Virus record (IMG/VR): IMGVR_UViG_3300029266_002706
Coordinates: 1 to 38,662 of that record
Source of the DNA: a virus
Strand: one strand, 5' to 3'
DNA: 38,662 bases
The position numbers and the translations under genes were made by a program. The notes beneath the pieces were generated by a model. It saw nothing but the letters and a program-made list of their open reading frames with translations. It made no database searches and was not told where the DNA came from. Positions 8,965 to 16,199 of the stretch are shown here, in pieces. Positions within the stretch are counted from its first letter, which is position 1; each line of letters starts with the position of its first letter.

Positions 8965-9276
8965 TCAGCCTTTTGACCACATCCGGGCGATCCGGGCCTG
9001 CTCCTGCCAGGATTGCCGCTTCTTGGTCTTGCCGTAGTTTGGAAGGAATTTGTTCAGCCCGATGGCGGGGGATCGCCGCGGGCGGTGGATGTTCGCCATC
9101 GTGGAGCAGATCAGCGCGGCGCGCCGATCCGCCGGCTCCGTGCCCCAAGGCTCGATGGTGTAGTAGGCCTGCCACTCATCGAACTCCGCATGGCTCATGC
9201 GCCGCCGGAGTTCGCCCTTGGTCATGCCCAGGGCCAGCGCTAGTCGGTGGGTGAATCGCTCTCGGGGCTCCGCAAC
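8965..9276 (-). CDS. Tail assembly chaperone T region, made as a G-T frameshift fusion
   Basis: This is the -1 frame continuation of the G-like gene. After the slip at 9276-9282 the reading frame is open and gives VAEPRERFTHRLALALGMTK, then GELRRRMSHAEFDEWQAYY. That segment is the conserved phage tail assembly protein T (DUF4035-type) sequence, including the WGTEPADRRAALICSTMAN block. The fusion from 9626 would be 220 residues, with 103 from the T frame. An ATG at 9225 exists, but the conserved LALALG segment lies upstream of it, which argues for expression by frameshift rather than independent initiation. GT binds the tape measure and recruits tail tube subunits. Confidence 0.88.
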   Translation of the reverse strand, partial: VAEPRERFTHRLALALGMTKGELRRRMSHAEFDEWQAYYTIEPWGTEPADRRAALICSTMANIHRPRRSPAIGLNKFLPNYGKTKKRQSWQEQARIARMWSKG

Positions 9277-9626
9277 TTTCCCACCAGGGCTTCCTCGTCC
9301 TGGATCTTGAGGCCGTTGATCTCCATGGCGCCTTCCACGACACGGTTCATCGCTTTGATGCTCTTGCCGCGGAGCGCTTCGGCCGCGTCGTGAGTGAACA
9401 GAAGATCACCGTCTTCATCGCACACAGCGCGGACAAAGAGGTCAATGCTGGCGTCCACCTCGGTTTCCCGGCTGGCGCGGATCCAGTCCATGTAATCGCC
9501 CTCGGTCAGGACCCGGACCAGGACGCTGCCTTTCCACTCCGGCACCTTAACCTCTTTGGTTTCGAAGTCGCGGGCGCTGAGGATCTGTTCCGCGCTCAGG
9601 ATCTTGGCTTTCTTATTGGCCGCCAT
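9240..9626 (-). CDS. Tail assembly chaperone G-like protein
   Basis: A 128-residue protein encoded between the major tail protein and tape measure, in the position of lambda gpG. It starts MAANKKAKILSAEQILSARD and contains KEVKVPEWKGSVLVRVLTEG, typical of siphophage tail chaperones. Residues about 30-110 are mixed alpha/beta, and the C-terminus (SPESDSPTD) is disordered and acidic. Most ribosomes should end here, and a minority shift at codons 116-117 (GGA AAG) into the T frame. The chaperone coats the tape measure before tube assembly and is absent from virions in lambda. Confidence 0.86.
   Translation of the reverse strand: MAANKKAKILSAEQILSARDFETKEVKVPEWKGSVLVRVLTEGDYMDWIRASRETEVDASIDLFVRAVCDEDGDLLFTHDAAEALRGKSIKAMNRVVEGAMEINGLKIQDEEALVGKLRSPESDSPTD
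9276..9282 (-). promoter_or_regulatory. Programmed -1 frameshift slippery site GGGAAAG
   Basis: The minus strand reads G GGA AAG in the zero frame of the G-like gene, identical to the lambda G-T slippery heptamer. A slip back of one base leads directly into the open T frame. The zero frame stops 36 nt downstream of the site, leaving short overlap, as in lambda. Confidence 0.9.
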
Positions 9627-9629
9627 GGG

Positions 9630-10055
9630 TTACGCCACCTCCGTGAAGTCGGGCTTGCCGGTTGTGCGGAACGTCACTTCCTCGGTCAGCCGCTCGTTGT
9701 TGGCGATCTCGCTGGGGGCGATCCCGGAGGGCCAGCCCTTGAACTCCCACTGCGAGCCATCGGGATAGGTCACCCGATAGTTGTGGGTTTCCTCATCTTC
9801 CAGGTCGTCCTTGAGAGCGTGATGAGAGGCATCGTTGATGTAGGCCAGCGTGATCGTCGGCTCGCCACCGTCCTTCATGCCCTTCTTGTACTCGTTGTAC
9901 TTTTCGGGGCTTGTAAGGTGGGATGCCTCAACGTTCTCACGCGAGAGCTGGGGCGGCGTGATGCTGATGACCTCAGCGAGCGGCACGAAAGTTCCTTCCG
10001 GTTCTTCCCGCTCGAAAGTGCCGCCGTGGCCCGTTTGGGACTCTGACTCGCTCAT
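9630..10055 (-). CDS. Major tail (tube) protein
   Basis: A 141-residue acidic protein between tail completion and the G/GT chaperones, the fixed position of the siphophage tube protein. It contains VRNVSE-type beta-strand segments such as ITLAYINDASHHALKDD, HNYRVTYPDGSQWEFKG and NERLTEEVTFRTTGKPDF, matching the tube fold in which subunits form hexameric rings. The EFKGWPSGIAPSE block is typical of this group. It carries no C-terminal Ig domain, so it is shorter than lambda V. It lies 4 bases from the G-like gene. Confidence 0.85.
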   Translation of the reverse strand: MSESESQTGHGGTFEREEPEGTFVPLAEVISITPPQLSRENVEASHLTSPEKYNEYKKGMKDGGEPTITLAYINDASHHALKDDLEDEETHNYRVTYPDGSQWEFKGWPSGIAPSEIANNERLTEEVTFRTTGKPDFTEVA

Positions 10056-10070
10056 GGCTGTCTCCTGTCG

Positions 10071-10460
10071 TTAGAGCTGCCGGTAGTAAATGGAGTAATC
10101 GGTGGTGATGCGGTACACATCCACGTCCTGCTCATAGATGTCTTGCTGTGCCACCCGCCAGGAATCCGTAGCCTCATAAATCCCTATTGGGCCGCGGTAC
10201 CCATCAAGAGCGTCGTCCAAGGCACCGGTGATCGCATCGACATCCATGGCGTCTTTTGCCCAAATGTCGACTTGCATGCGCACCCAGCGCAGGCCAGAAC
10301 GCCCCTTCAGGTGTTGTTCGCTGGTGCTGTTGATTCGCTGGTAGGTGGCCGCCGGATATTGCACACCCTGAGGCAGATGAACCGGGTAAATCCTGGTGTC
10401 TACTAGGTCGGCCACGACCGGTATGCCGAGCAGGTGCTGGCGAAATTGCGCGAGTCTCAT
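10071..10460 (-). CDS. Tail completion/terminator protein (DUF3168-like)
   Basis: A 129-residue protein starting MRLAQFRQHLLGIPVVADLV and containing RIYPVHLPQGVQYPAATYQRI, LRWVRMQVDIWAKD and AITGALDDALDGY. These are hallmarks of the DUF3168 tail completion family, whose hexamer caps the tail and joins it to the head. It overlaps the stop of the upstream HK97 gp10-like gene by four bases, and the order gp10 - completion - tube is the normal one. Confidence 0.85.
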   Translation of the reverse strand: MRLAQFRQHLLGIPVVADLVDTRIYPVHLPQGVQYPAATYQRINSTSEQHLKGRSGLRWVRMQVDIWAKDAMDVDAITGALDDALDGYRGPIGIYEATDSWRVAQQDIYEQDVDVYRITTDYSIYYRQL

Positions 10461-10924
10461 CTTTTCACAGCCTTCTTCACCGCCAGCTTCTCGGCTTCAC
10501 GCTGCATAATTCTCCCCACACGCTCGATGAAGCGCCGCAGGACGGCGCCCTGTTCCGACTCGAGGGCCGGCCGGAGCATGGGCCTGGCGGCATAGTGCCG
10601 GCCGTAGCGGATGAAACCCCGCTCCCAGAACTGGAGCTTGTAGGCGTCCTCGGAGAAATAAACCAGAGCGCCGAAGTCGATGTTCGCGCGCTGTCGCTCG
10701 CCCTTTTTTAACACCCGCCGCTTAATGCCCTTAACTGACTCACGGCTCGGTGAATCGAACTGCGCCTCAGCGAGCCGTCGGGCTTCCTTGACCACAGGGA
10801 GCATCGATTGTGACGCCGCACGCGAGAGCGTTGACCGAAACTTCCGAGACTCCAGTTGGCGGCCATAGTCCTCGATCTTCTGTGCCAGGATGTCGCCACC
10901 GGTGACGCTGCCGCTAACCTTCAT
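10457..10924 (-). CDS. HK97 gp10-like head-tail protein
   Basis: A 155-residue protein. I chose the ATG at 10924 (MKVSGSVTGG) because of a GGAGG site 7 nt upstream; a longer frame to 11026 lies wholly within the upstream gene. Segments typical of the gp10 family are LESRKFRSTLSRAASQSMLP, VVKEARRLAEAQ, and the C-terminal PMLRPALESEQGAVLRRFIE. The protein is basic and largely helical at the C-terminus. It acts at the head-tail joint during assembly. Confidence 0.83.
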   Translation of the reverse strand: MKVSGSVTGGDILAQKIEDYGRQLESRKFRSTLSRAASQSMLPVVKEARRLAEAQFDSPSRESVKGIKRRVLKKGERQRANIDFGALVYFSEDAYKLQFWERGFIRYGRHYAARPMLRPALESEQGAVLRRFIERVGRIMQREAEKLAVKKAVKR

Positions 10925-11243
10925 AGTCTTGCCTCCGGCTGACGTGCAGGCGCAGACCCTCACGGCGCCCGACTTCCTCCGGCGCGCCCTGGATCTCGTA
11001 GCGCTCGCCTTCCATTGCCACCTCATGCAGCGGCCCGAGGTCCGGGCGGTACCGGATCTCGAAGCTGCCGGCGGCGGTTTCGACGGTCTGCATGGCTGCC
11101 CAGCGATTCGCGCCCCGCAGCGGCGCCCAGGCAGCCCACACCTTGGCGACGGGCACCCAGGTGATTTGATCCTGGCCGGCGGCGTCCTGCTCCGTCTCTT
11201 TCCGAAACAGGGTCACCAGCCGATCCATGCGCCCGGCTCGCAT
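10914..11243 (-). CDS. Phage head closure (head-tail adaptor) protein
   Basis: A 109-residue protein with the pattern of SPP1 gp16/HK97 gp9-type closure proteins: MRAGRMDRLVTLFRKETEQD, VPVAKVWAAWAPLRG, and FEIRYRPDLGPLHEVAMEG followed by YEIQGAPEEVGRR. These small beta-barrels form a ring under the connector that stops DNA leaking. The gene overlaps the connector gene at its start and the gp10-like gene at its end, showing tight coupling. Confidence 0.87.
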   Translation of the reverse strand: MRAGRMDRLVTLFRKETEQDAAGQDQITWVPVAKVWAAWAPLRGANRWAAMQTVETAAGSFEIRYRPDLGPLHEVAMEGERYEIQGAPEEVGRREGLRLHVSRRQDYEG

Positions 11244-11893
11244 CAGCGCACCCTCAGGTTGTCGAGCATCCGCTGTACGTGGGTTAGCTGCGACGTGATG
11301 GTGCCGATCACGGAGCCCTCACGGTCGCGGTAGAGGTCGCCGACCCGGATCAATACCCACTGCTGAATCAGGGCGGGGACGTCCTCCGCGGCGCCGTAGC
11401 CGGCGACGTACTCAATCTTCATGGATCCCGGCTCGGCGGCGATCACCGGCCACGCCTCGCGGGGCCAGATCAGCGCCGGCTCGGCGTCCAGGTCGACTCG
11501 ATAATCTGCCGGGTCCATTTCGTGCTCGTCCCCGGCGGCATCCCTGTATTTGACCGCCGTCACCTCGGTGACCGGCGGGCCGGGTAGCTGCACCACCGAC
11601 GGTGGCTGGGCATCCAGGGAGAGCCGCAGGGTGCGCGTGAGCAGCGAGCGACCCAGCCAGCCATCAGGCGCATCGATCTCCTGGGTGGCTGCCTGGATCA
11701 TCCGTTCGATTGAGGAATCCTCCGCGCCGCCCATCGGGTCGCTTTCCCCCGGGAACAGCACGCGAGTGTTCAGCTTGGCCTCGTTGATCGACACAACCAG
11801 GCCGTCCGGCGGCTCGACGACGGATACACGCCCGTCCTGGTGCCGCGTCCGCAGCTCCGCGAACGGGCGATTTGAAAGTATCCGCGTCGTCAC
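11243..11893 (-). CDS. Head-tail connector protein (HK97 gp6-like)
   Basis: A 216-residue protein. The central and C-terminal parts match gp6-like adaptors that form a ring under the portal: IERMIQAATQEIDAPDGWLG, TRTLRLSLDAQP, PVTEVTAVKYRDAAG, YRVDLDAEPALIWP and MKIEYVAGYG, followed by the helix PALIQQWVLIRVGDLYRDRE. The N-terminal 55 residues are extra and variable. Its stop overlaps the start of the closure protein. Confidence 0.87.
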   Translation of the reverse strand: MTTRILSNRPFAELRTRHQDGRVSVVEPPDGLVVSINEAKLNTRVLFPGESDPMGGAEDSSIERMIQAATQEIDAPDGWLGRSLLTRTLRLSLDAQPPSVVQLPGPPVTEVTAVKYRDAAGDEHEMDPADYRVDLDAEPALIWPREAWPVIAAEPGSMKIEYVAGYGAAEDVPALIQQWVLIRVGDLYRDREGSVIGTITSQLTHVQRMLDNLRVR

Positions 11894-11896
11894 TGG

Positions 11897-12142
11897 TTAT
11901 TCCTTCTTGTCGCCGCCTTCCTTGCCGCTGTCGCCGGTGCCCTTGCCGGTGCCTTTGTTGCCGCCAGATTTCGTGGCAGCGCCGGAGGCCTTGCTCGGGG
12001 CCTTGGCAGGCGCAATATAGCCACGCTCTTCCAGGGTTTTAGCGCGCTCACCCTCGTAATCCACGGTCTTCTCCGGATCGGGGTTCATGCGCTTCTTGGT
12101 GTCCTTGTCGATGAATTTCTTCACCACGTGATACTTGGCCAT
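11897..12142 (-). CDS. Small lysine-rich hypothetical protein in head module
   Basis: An 81-residue protein. Residues 1-45 (MAKYHVVKKFIDKDTKKRMN, YEGERAKTLEERGYI) form a small basic fold of the kind often found between capsid and connector genes in HK97-type phages. Residues 46-81 are a low-complexity Ala/Ser/Gly/Lys tail. The role is unknown; a head-tail or scaffold accessory function would be a guess from position. Confidence 0.65.
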   Translation of the reverse strand: MAKYHVVKKFIDKDTKKRMNPDPEKTVDYEGERAKTLEERGYIAPAKAPSKASGAATKSGGNKGTGKGTGDSGKEGGDKKE

Positions 12143-12178
12143 CTCGAACCTCTCGTTCAGCCAATGGATTGCCCGCGA

Positions 12179-12550
12179 TTACGGGTTGAAGCGCGGCTCG
12201 CCGCCGATCAGCGTGGCGCTGGTCGGGTTGGCCCCGGATGCGGTGACAACCGCAGCCACATGGGTAAAGCCGTCGGAAAGGTCGGCGGCCGCCACCTCGG
12301 CGAAGCCGCTGGCCGCGTCCACCGCCACCGGATCACCAAGATCCTGGGCGTCGGTGCCTTCGGCGTCGGTCGCTTCGCGGAGCTGGATGGTGGTGACCTC
12401 ACCGGCGGATACCTGGGCGAACACCATCAGCATCCGGCTGTTGCCCATATCCGCGTACTCGGTGGTGACGCCGGCCGAGCCATCGGCCGCGACGATGCCC
12501 GCCGAGACCAGCACGGCCTCGGACACCTTGCGAGAAGTGATAAAGCTCAT
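12179..12550 (-). CDS. Putative head decoration or minor structural protein
   Basis: A 123-residue protein rich in Ala, Val and Thr (MSFITSRKVSEAVLVSAGIV, GVTTEYADMGNSRMLMVFAQ). It lies directly after the major capsid gene, where decoration proteins are common. The sequence looks like an all-beta fold. I do not recognise a specific family, so the assignment rests on position. It is followed by the lysine-rich small gene. Confidence 0.55.
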   Translation of the reverse strand: MSFITSRKVSEAVLVSAGIVAADGSAGVTTEYADMGNSRMLMVFAQVSAGEVTTIQLREATDAEGTDAQDLGDPVAVDAASGFAEVAAADLSDGFTHVAAVVTASGANPTSATLIGGEPRFNP

Positions 12551-12599
12551 GAGATTCTCCTACCGAGGGCGGCGGCGGCCGCCCTCACATTGGGGGGGG

Positions 12600-13859
12600 T
12601 TACGCTTCCGGGACGTCGAGCAGGACGAACGGGCTTTGCGTGTCGCCGTTCTCCTGCTTGATCGGACCCTTGAGCCAGGGCTGGCCGTCCACGTTCCAGA
12701 ACGCCTTGATGACGGTCTTGTTGTTTTTGAAATGGACGTGCTCACTGGCGGCTACGAACGGGCCGCTGCCGTCCTTGATCAGGTAGTAGCTCAGATCCAC
12801 CAGTACCAGGTCGCCCTTGTTACCGCGGCTGGGCATGCGGGGAACGATCTGCACGGGGTAACCCAGCAGGGTGGGCGGCAGGCCATCGCGAGCACCGGAC
12901 CAGATGTACTGTCCCGCCTCATCTTTGATGAAGCGCATGCGTGCAGCGCACCGGCGAGTTGTAATCCACACCGGCTGAGCGTTGGCCAACAGATTGGATT
13001 CCATCCCCACTACGTCGGTGTAGGTCACGTCATCAGCGGTTTCGCGGTTGACTGTCAGCCCGGCTCCCGAGTTAATGAAACCCAACGGGGCGCCTGCGCC
13101 CGAGCCGATCATGAACTTATGATCCTCGGCGGCCATGATCGCTTGGCGAAGCAGCCGACCGAGCAGCGCCCCGGCGGCCTGCCAGTTGCGCAGCAGCTTG
13201 TCGGTAACGGTGATGTGCGCGGCCACTTCCTGCGGCTGCATGGTCACCTCGCGCAGCTTCGCGCCCGTCTCCGGCTTCTCGCCGCCCTCGTTGATCCAGT
13301 CCACTTCGACACCGCCGTACATATTGGCCGCGTCGGACTGGTCCAGGGCCGGCATGGAAACCGGGGCGTCCGGCGGACTGCCGGCGGGGATCACGGTGGC
13401 GCGGGGACGCACCGCTGCCGGGGACTGCTCGACTTCCAGCAGCTCACCGCGGAACTGCGCCGGGACGGCGAAGCCACCATCGGTGCCGTTATCCATGCGC
13501 TGCTCGCCGTGCAGGCTGGCTTCCTGCCAGTTGAGGCGCTGGTCATTGGGGTTAAACCGGACCGCATGCATGAATTCGCCAAAATCGCCGAATTCACGCG
13601 AGGCCTCCGGACCCGGGGCGCGGCCACCAGCAAACTGGCGCTGGCCGGCGGACGGCTCCGGCTCGTCCAGTTCGTGTTCCAGGCCCTGGAGTCTTTCTTC
13701 CCGGGTGATCTGGGCGTTAAGCCCGTCCAGTTCCTTATCGAGGGCATCGTACTTCTCGATGTCCTCAGCACTGAGATCGCCACCAGGCGCGGCGTCGAGA
13801 ATACCGCGCATTTGGGCGACCTTTGCATTGCGCTTCTCGCGCAGCTCCTGGAGCGTCAT
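12600..13859 (-). CDS. Major capsid protein, HK97 fold
   Basis: A 419-residue protein. I chose the ATG at 13859 (MTLQELREKRN) because of a GGAGG site 6 nt before it. Residues about 1-105 are a charged helical delta domain (scaffold) with LREKRNAKVAQMRGILDAAP and YDALDKELDGLNAQITREER. The mature coat follows, with typical segments DGGFAVPAQFRGELLEVEQS, TMQPQEVAAHITVTDKLLRN, FMIGSGAGAPLGFIN and GLPPTLLGYPVQIVPRMPS. The protease encoded upstream presumably removes the delta domain. I see no proof of HK97-type cross-linking. Confidence 0.95.
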   Translation of the reverse strand: MTLQELREKRNAKVAQMRGILDAAPGGDLSAEDIEKYDALDKELDGLNAQITREERLQGLEHELDEPEPSAGQRQFAGGRAPGPEASREFGDFGEFMHAVRFNPNDQRLNWQEASLHGEQRMDNGTDGGFAVPAQFRGELLEVEQSPAAVRPRATVIPAGSPPDAPVSMPALDQSDAANMYGGVEVDWINEGGEKPETGAKLREVTMQPQEVAAHITVTDKLLRNWQAAGALLGRLLRQAIMAAEDHKFMIGSGAGAPLGFINSGAGLTVNRETADDVTYTDVVGMESNLLANAQPVWITTRRCAARMRFIKDEAGQYIWSGARDGLPPTLLGYPVQIVPRMPSRGNKGDLVLVDLSYYLIKDGSGPFVAASEHVHFKNNKTVIKAFWNVDGQPWLKGPIKQENGDTQSPFVLLDVPEA

Positions 13860-13885
13860 AGTGAGCCTCCGTTGATTGCCGGTCA

Positions 13886-13921
13886 TAAAAAAGCCCTGAT
13901 CCGCCGGCACGAATCAGGGCT
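13886..13921 (-). terminator. Intrinsic terminator between protease and capsid genes
   Basis: On the minus strand a 9-bp stem (13892-13900 with 13913-13921) and 12-base loop are followed by a T-run (13892-13887). It stands after the protease stop and before the capsid ribosome binding site. In the late operon it may reduce readthrough or protect the 3' end of the upstream transcript. Confidence 0.7.
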
Positions 13922-13944
13922 GGTCGCTTTCTGTATGTGGAGCT

Positions 13945-14850
13945 TTAAACCTTTGCTTTGGCGTTCAGCGCCATGCGGCGGGCACTCGGCCCGGACCCAC
14001 CGGAGCGGTTCCCCGCCGGCCGGGTGAACCGCTTAATGGTTTCGTCGAGGGTGGCCACACGATCCACCATGCCCATGGCCAGCGCGTCCTTCGCGCCAAC
14101 CATGCGGCCTTGGCCGAAGCCGTTGCGCACCTGGTCTTCGTCTTTCTCCCGCCCCCGGGCGACGGTGGCCACGAAGCGCTCGTAGGCTTCGTCGACACGG
14201 CTCTGCAGGTAGGCGGCCGCCTCTTCGGAAAGCGGCTCGAATGGGTTGGCTTCAACCTTGTACTTCCCGGCGGAGATGATCGTCTCGGTGACGCCCTCAG
14301 CCTCAAGCATGCGGCTGATGTCTTCGTGGACGGTGTACACACCGATTGACCCGACGTCGCCGCCCGGGGTCACCACCAGCTCTTCCGCCTGGGTGGCATC
14401 CCAGAAGGCGGCGCTGGCGGCTACGCTGTTTACCTGCGCGATCACCGGCTTAACGCCCCGCGCTTCGTAGATTTTGTTACCCAGTTCCTCGACGCCGTAG
14501 ATGTTCCCGCCCGGGGAGTCGACATGCAGGATGATGGCTTTAACGTCCTCATCCTCCAGGGCCTCATCGAACCAGCCGCCGACCATGTCGGTGGAGGTGC
14601 CACCGCTGATCGCATCGAGCATGCCCATGCGCTGGCTCATGACGCCCATCAGCGGGATGACGGCCACGCCACCGCGGCGCTCAGCGATCTGCTGGGTTTC
14701 GTCATCGCCAATCTGCCCCCGGATTTCCGCCGGGGTGTATTTCCCGCCACTGGCTTGAAAGGCCAAGAACTCCAGCATGGCGCGACCCTTCGCCGGCTCA
14801 ATGGCCCATACCTGATCGGCCACGGCGCGCAGGATGCGGCTGTACTTCAT
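13945..14850 (-). CDS. S49 (SppA/protease C-like) prohead protease
   Basis: A 301-residue serine protease of the short SppA/lambda C type, used to mature the prohead. The conserved block VIPLMGVMSQR is followed by AIILHVDSPGG (residues 105-115), which binds substrate. Ser146 in NSVAASAAFWDA is the likely nucleophile, and Lys198 in SAGKYKVEANPFEPLS the likely general base. The C-terminus (about 265-301) is basic and disordered. The gene overlaps the portal gene by four bases, and order portal - protease - capsid is the usual HK97-type order, although HK97 itself uses a different protease fold. Confidence 0.93.
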   Translation of the reverse strand: MKYSRILRAVADQVWAIEPAKGRAMLEFLAFQASGGKYTPAEIRGQIGDDETQQIAERRGGVAVIPLMGVMSQRMGMLDAISGGTSTDMVGGWFDEALEDEDVKAIILHVDSPGGNIYGVEELGNKIYEARGVKPVIAQVNSVAASAAFWDATQAEELVVTPGGDVGSIGVYTVHEDISRMLEAEGVTETIISAGKYKVEANPFEPLSEEAAAYLQSRVDEAYERFVATVARGREKDEDQVRNGFGQGRMVGAKDALAMGMVDRVATLDETIKRFTRPAGNRSGGSGPSARRMALNAKAKV

Positions 14851-16010
14851 GCGGCTTCTCCTTCTTTGTCGTCGAGGCCTTCAATCGGGTTCAGGTCCTC
14901 TTTCTCGCGGGCTTCGTTCTTGAGCAGCCAGCCCGAATCGATGCCCTCTTTGTAGAAGGCCGAGCGGCTGGCGGCGTCACCACGCAACAGGGCGGTGACG
15001 TTGAACTTCACGAACAGCCCTTCCTGGCGCTCTCTCGCCGTGAACAGCTTGCGGTTCAGCTCCTGCTCCCAGCGCACCAGCCAGGGCATGAGCGTGAAGT
15101 GCACGAAACCCAGGGTCATTTCCTCAATGCCCGAGCCCCAGGACGTGGATTTTTCATGGCTCTGCAGCATGTGCAGCGGCACCCGGTAGATCCGCGCGAT
15201 CTCAGCAATCTGGAACTCACGGGACCCGAGGAACTGCGCATCCTCGGGCGGGATCGTGGTCTGGACGAACTTGGCGCCTTCCTCGAGGACCTTCACCCGA
15301 TGGGCGTTGTCCAGACCGCCCTGCTTCTGCAGCGAATCCTGTATGTTCTTGCTGGCTTTCTCGGATAGCTGACCGGGGTAATGGACGAACCCGCCAGACT
15401 TCGCGTCGTTGCTGAAGAACTTGGCGCCGAACTTCTCCATGGCCAGTCCCAGCCCCACGGCCTGGCGCGCCATCCATATCGGGCTGTAGCCCACCAGCCC
15501 GTCAAAGCCGAGGGCAGGAATGTGCGCTACCTTGCTCGGTGCCAGCGGATACTGCTCACCATCGATGGTGGTGAAGTACCGGATGCCCTTCCGGTCCTTA
15601 ACGATCCCGGTGGAGTCCGGAAGCAGCGGCCAGAGGGCGGCCATCTCGCCGCTCCGCCGGCGTTGCGGCTCCATGTAGCCGTTGCCCCATAGCAGCGAGT
15701 GGCTCTGGATTGCGTTCCGCAGAACGAACGGCGACATGTAGGGATTGGGTTCGAAGTTCAGGAGGTGCGCGACCGGATGGTCGTTGACCTTCGTCTTGCG
15801 CCCGTTCTTGGCCTGGAACACATCCACCGGCAGCTGCCCGACGGCATCGGAGATCACCCCGACCGCGGCGTACACAACCGGCAGGTGCATAGCCGTGTAC
15901 TCGGAAACGTATGTGCCAGCGTCAGTCTTCGGTGATATGGCGCGCACCAGCCAGGAGTCATGGCTGCCGACCGAGCTAGATCCGCCGAAGGCGCCCGCGA
16001 ACATTCCCAT
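14847..16010 (-). CDS. Phage portal protein, HK97 family
   Basis: A 387-residue protein with hallmarks of the HK97-type portal: LPVVYAAVGVISDAVGQLP, LLNFEPNPYMSPFVLRNAIQ, LWGNGYMEPQRRRSG, the PALGFDGLVGYSPIWMARQA helix region, and SREFQIAEIARIYRVPLHML near residue 275. Twelve copies would form the DNA entry ring, the docking point for terminase and head-tail adaptors. The stop overlaps the start of the protease gene. Confidence 0.95.
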   Translation of the reverse strand: MGMFAGAFGGSSSVGSHDSWLVRAISPKTDAGTYVSEYTAMHLPVVYAAVGVISDAVGQLPVDVFQAKNGRKTKVNDHPVAHLLNFEPNPYMSPFVLRNAIQSHSLLWGNGYMEPQRRRSGEMAALWPLLPDSTGIVKDRKGIRYFTTIDGEQYPLAPSKVAHIPALGFDGLVGYSPIWMARQAVGLGLAMEKFGAKFFSNDAKSGGFVHYPGQLSEKASKNIQDSLQKQGGLDNAHRVKVLEEGAKFVQTTIPPEDAQFLGSREFQIAEIARIYRVPLHMLQSHEKSTSWGSGIEEMTLGFVHFTLMPWLVRWEQELNRKLFTARERQEGLFVKFNVTALLRGDAASRSAFYKEGIDSGWLLKNEAREKEDLNPIEGLDDKEGEAA

Positions 16011-16199
16011 TTACCGTGCTCCTGCCCGGGCGATCAGTACCCCGGCCGCCAGCAACAGCACGCCGCCCACAAGGAAGCCCGCCGGCTGATAAATACTCCA
16101 GGCCCCGTAGGAGACCAGGCCAGTGCCCGCCGCCAGCAGCACGTCCTCGGCCCCGACTTTAGAGGTCCATTTCGATGATTCCTCGGTCCTCGTAGACAC
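16011..16199 (-). CDS. Small two-helix membrane protein between terminase and portal
   Basis: A 62-residue protein starting at a GTG (16199) with AAGGAG upstream; it overlaps the end of the large terminase gene by 41 nt. Two hydrophobic helices are visible (about 20-36, DVLLAAGTGLVSYGAWSIY, and 40-58, AGFLVGGVLLLAAGVLIARA). Small membrane ORFs occur at this spot in several HK97-type phages. The function is unknown. It abuts the portal gene directly. Confidence 0.6.
   Translation of the reverse strand: MSTRTEESSKWTSKVGAEDVLLAAGTGLVSYGAWSIYQPAGFLVGGVLLLAAGVLIARAGAR

Noticed and set aside
12565-12586. GC-rich hairpin between capsid and decoration genes
   Set aside because: Perfect 8-bp stem but no T-run on either side, so not called a terminator.
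12135-14027. Long + strand frame of 630 codons
   Set aside because: Shadow of the capsid gene and its neighbours, with no recognisable domain and running through the terminator at 13886-13921.
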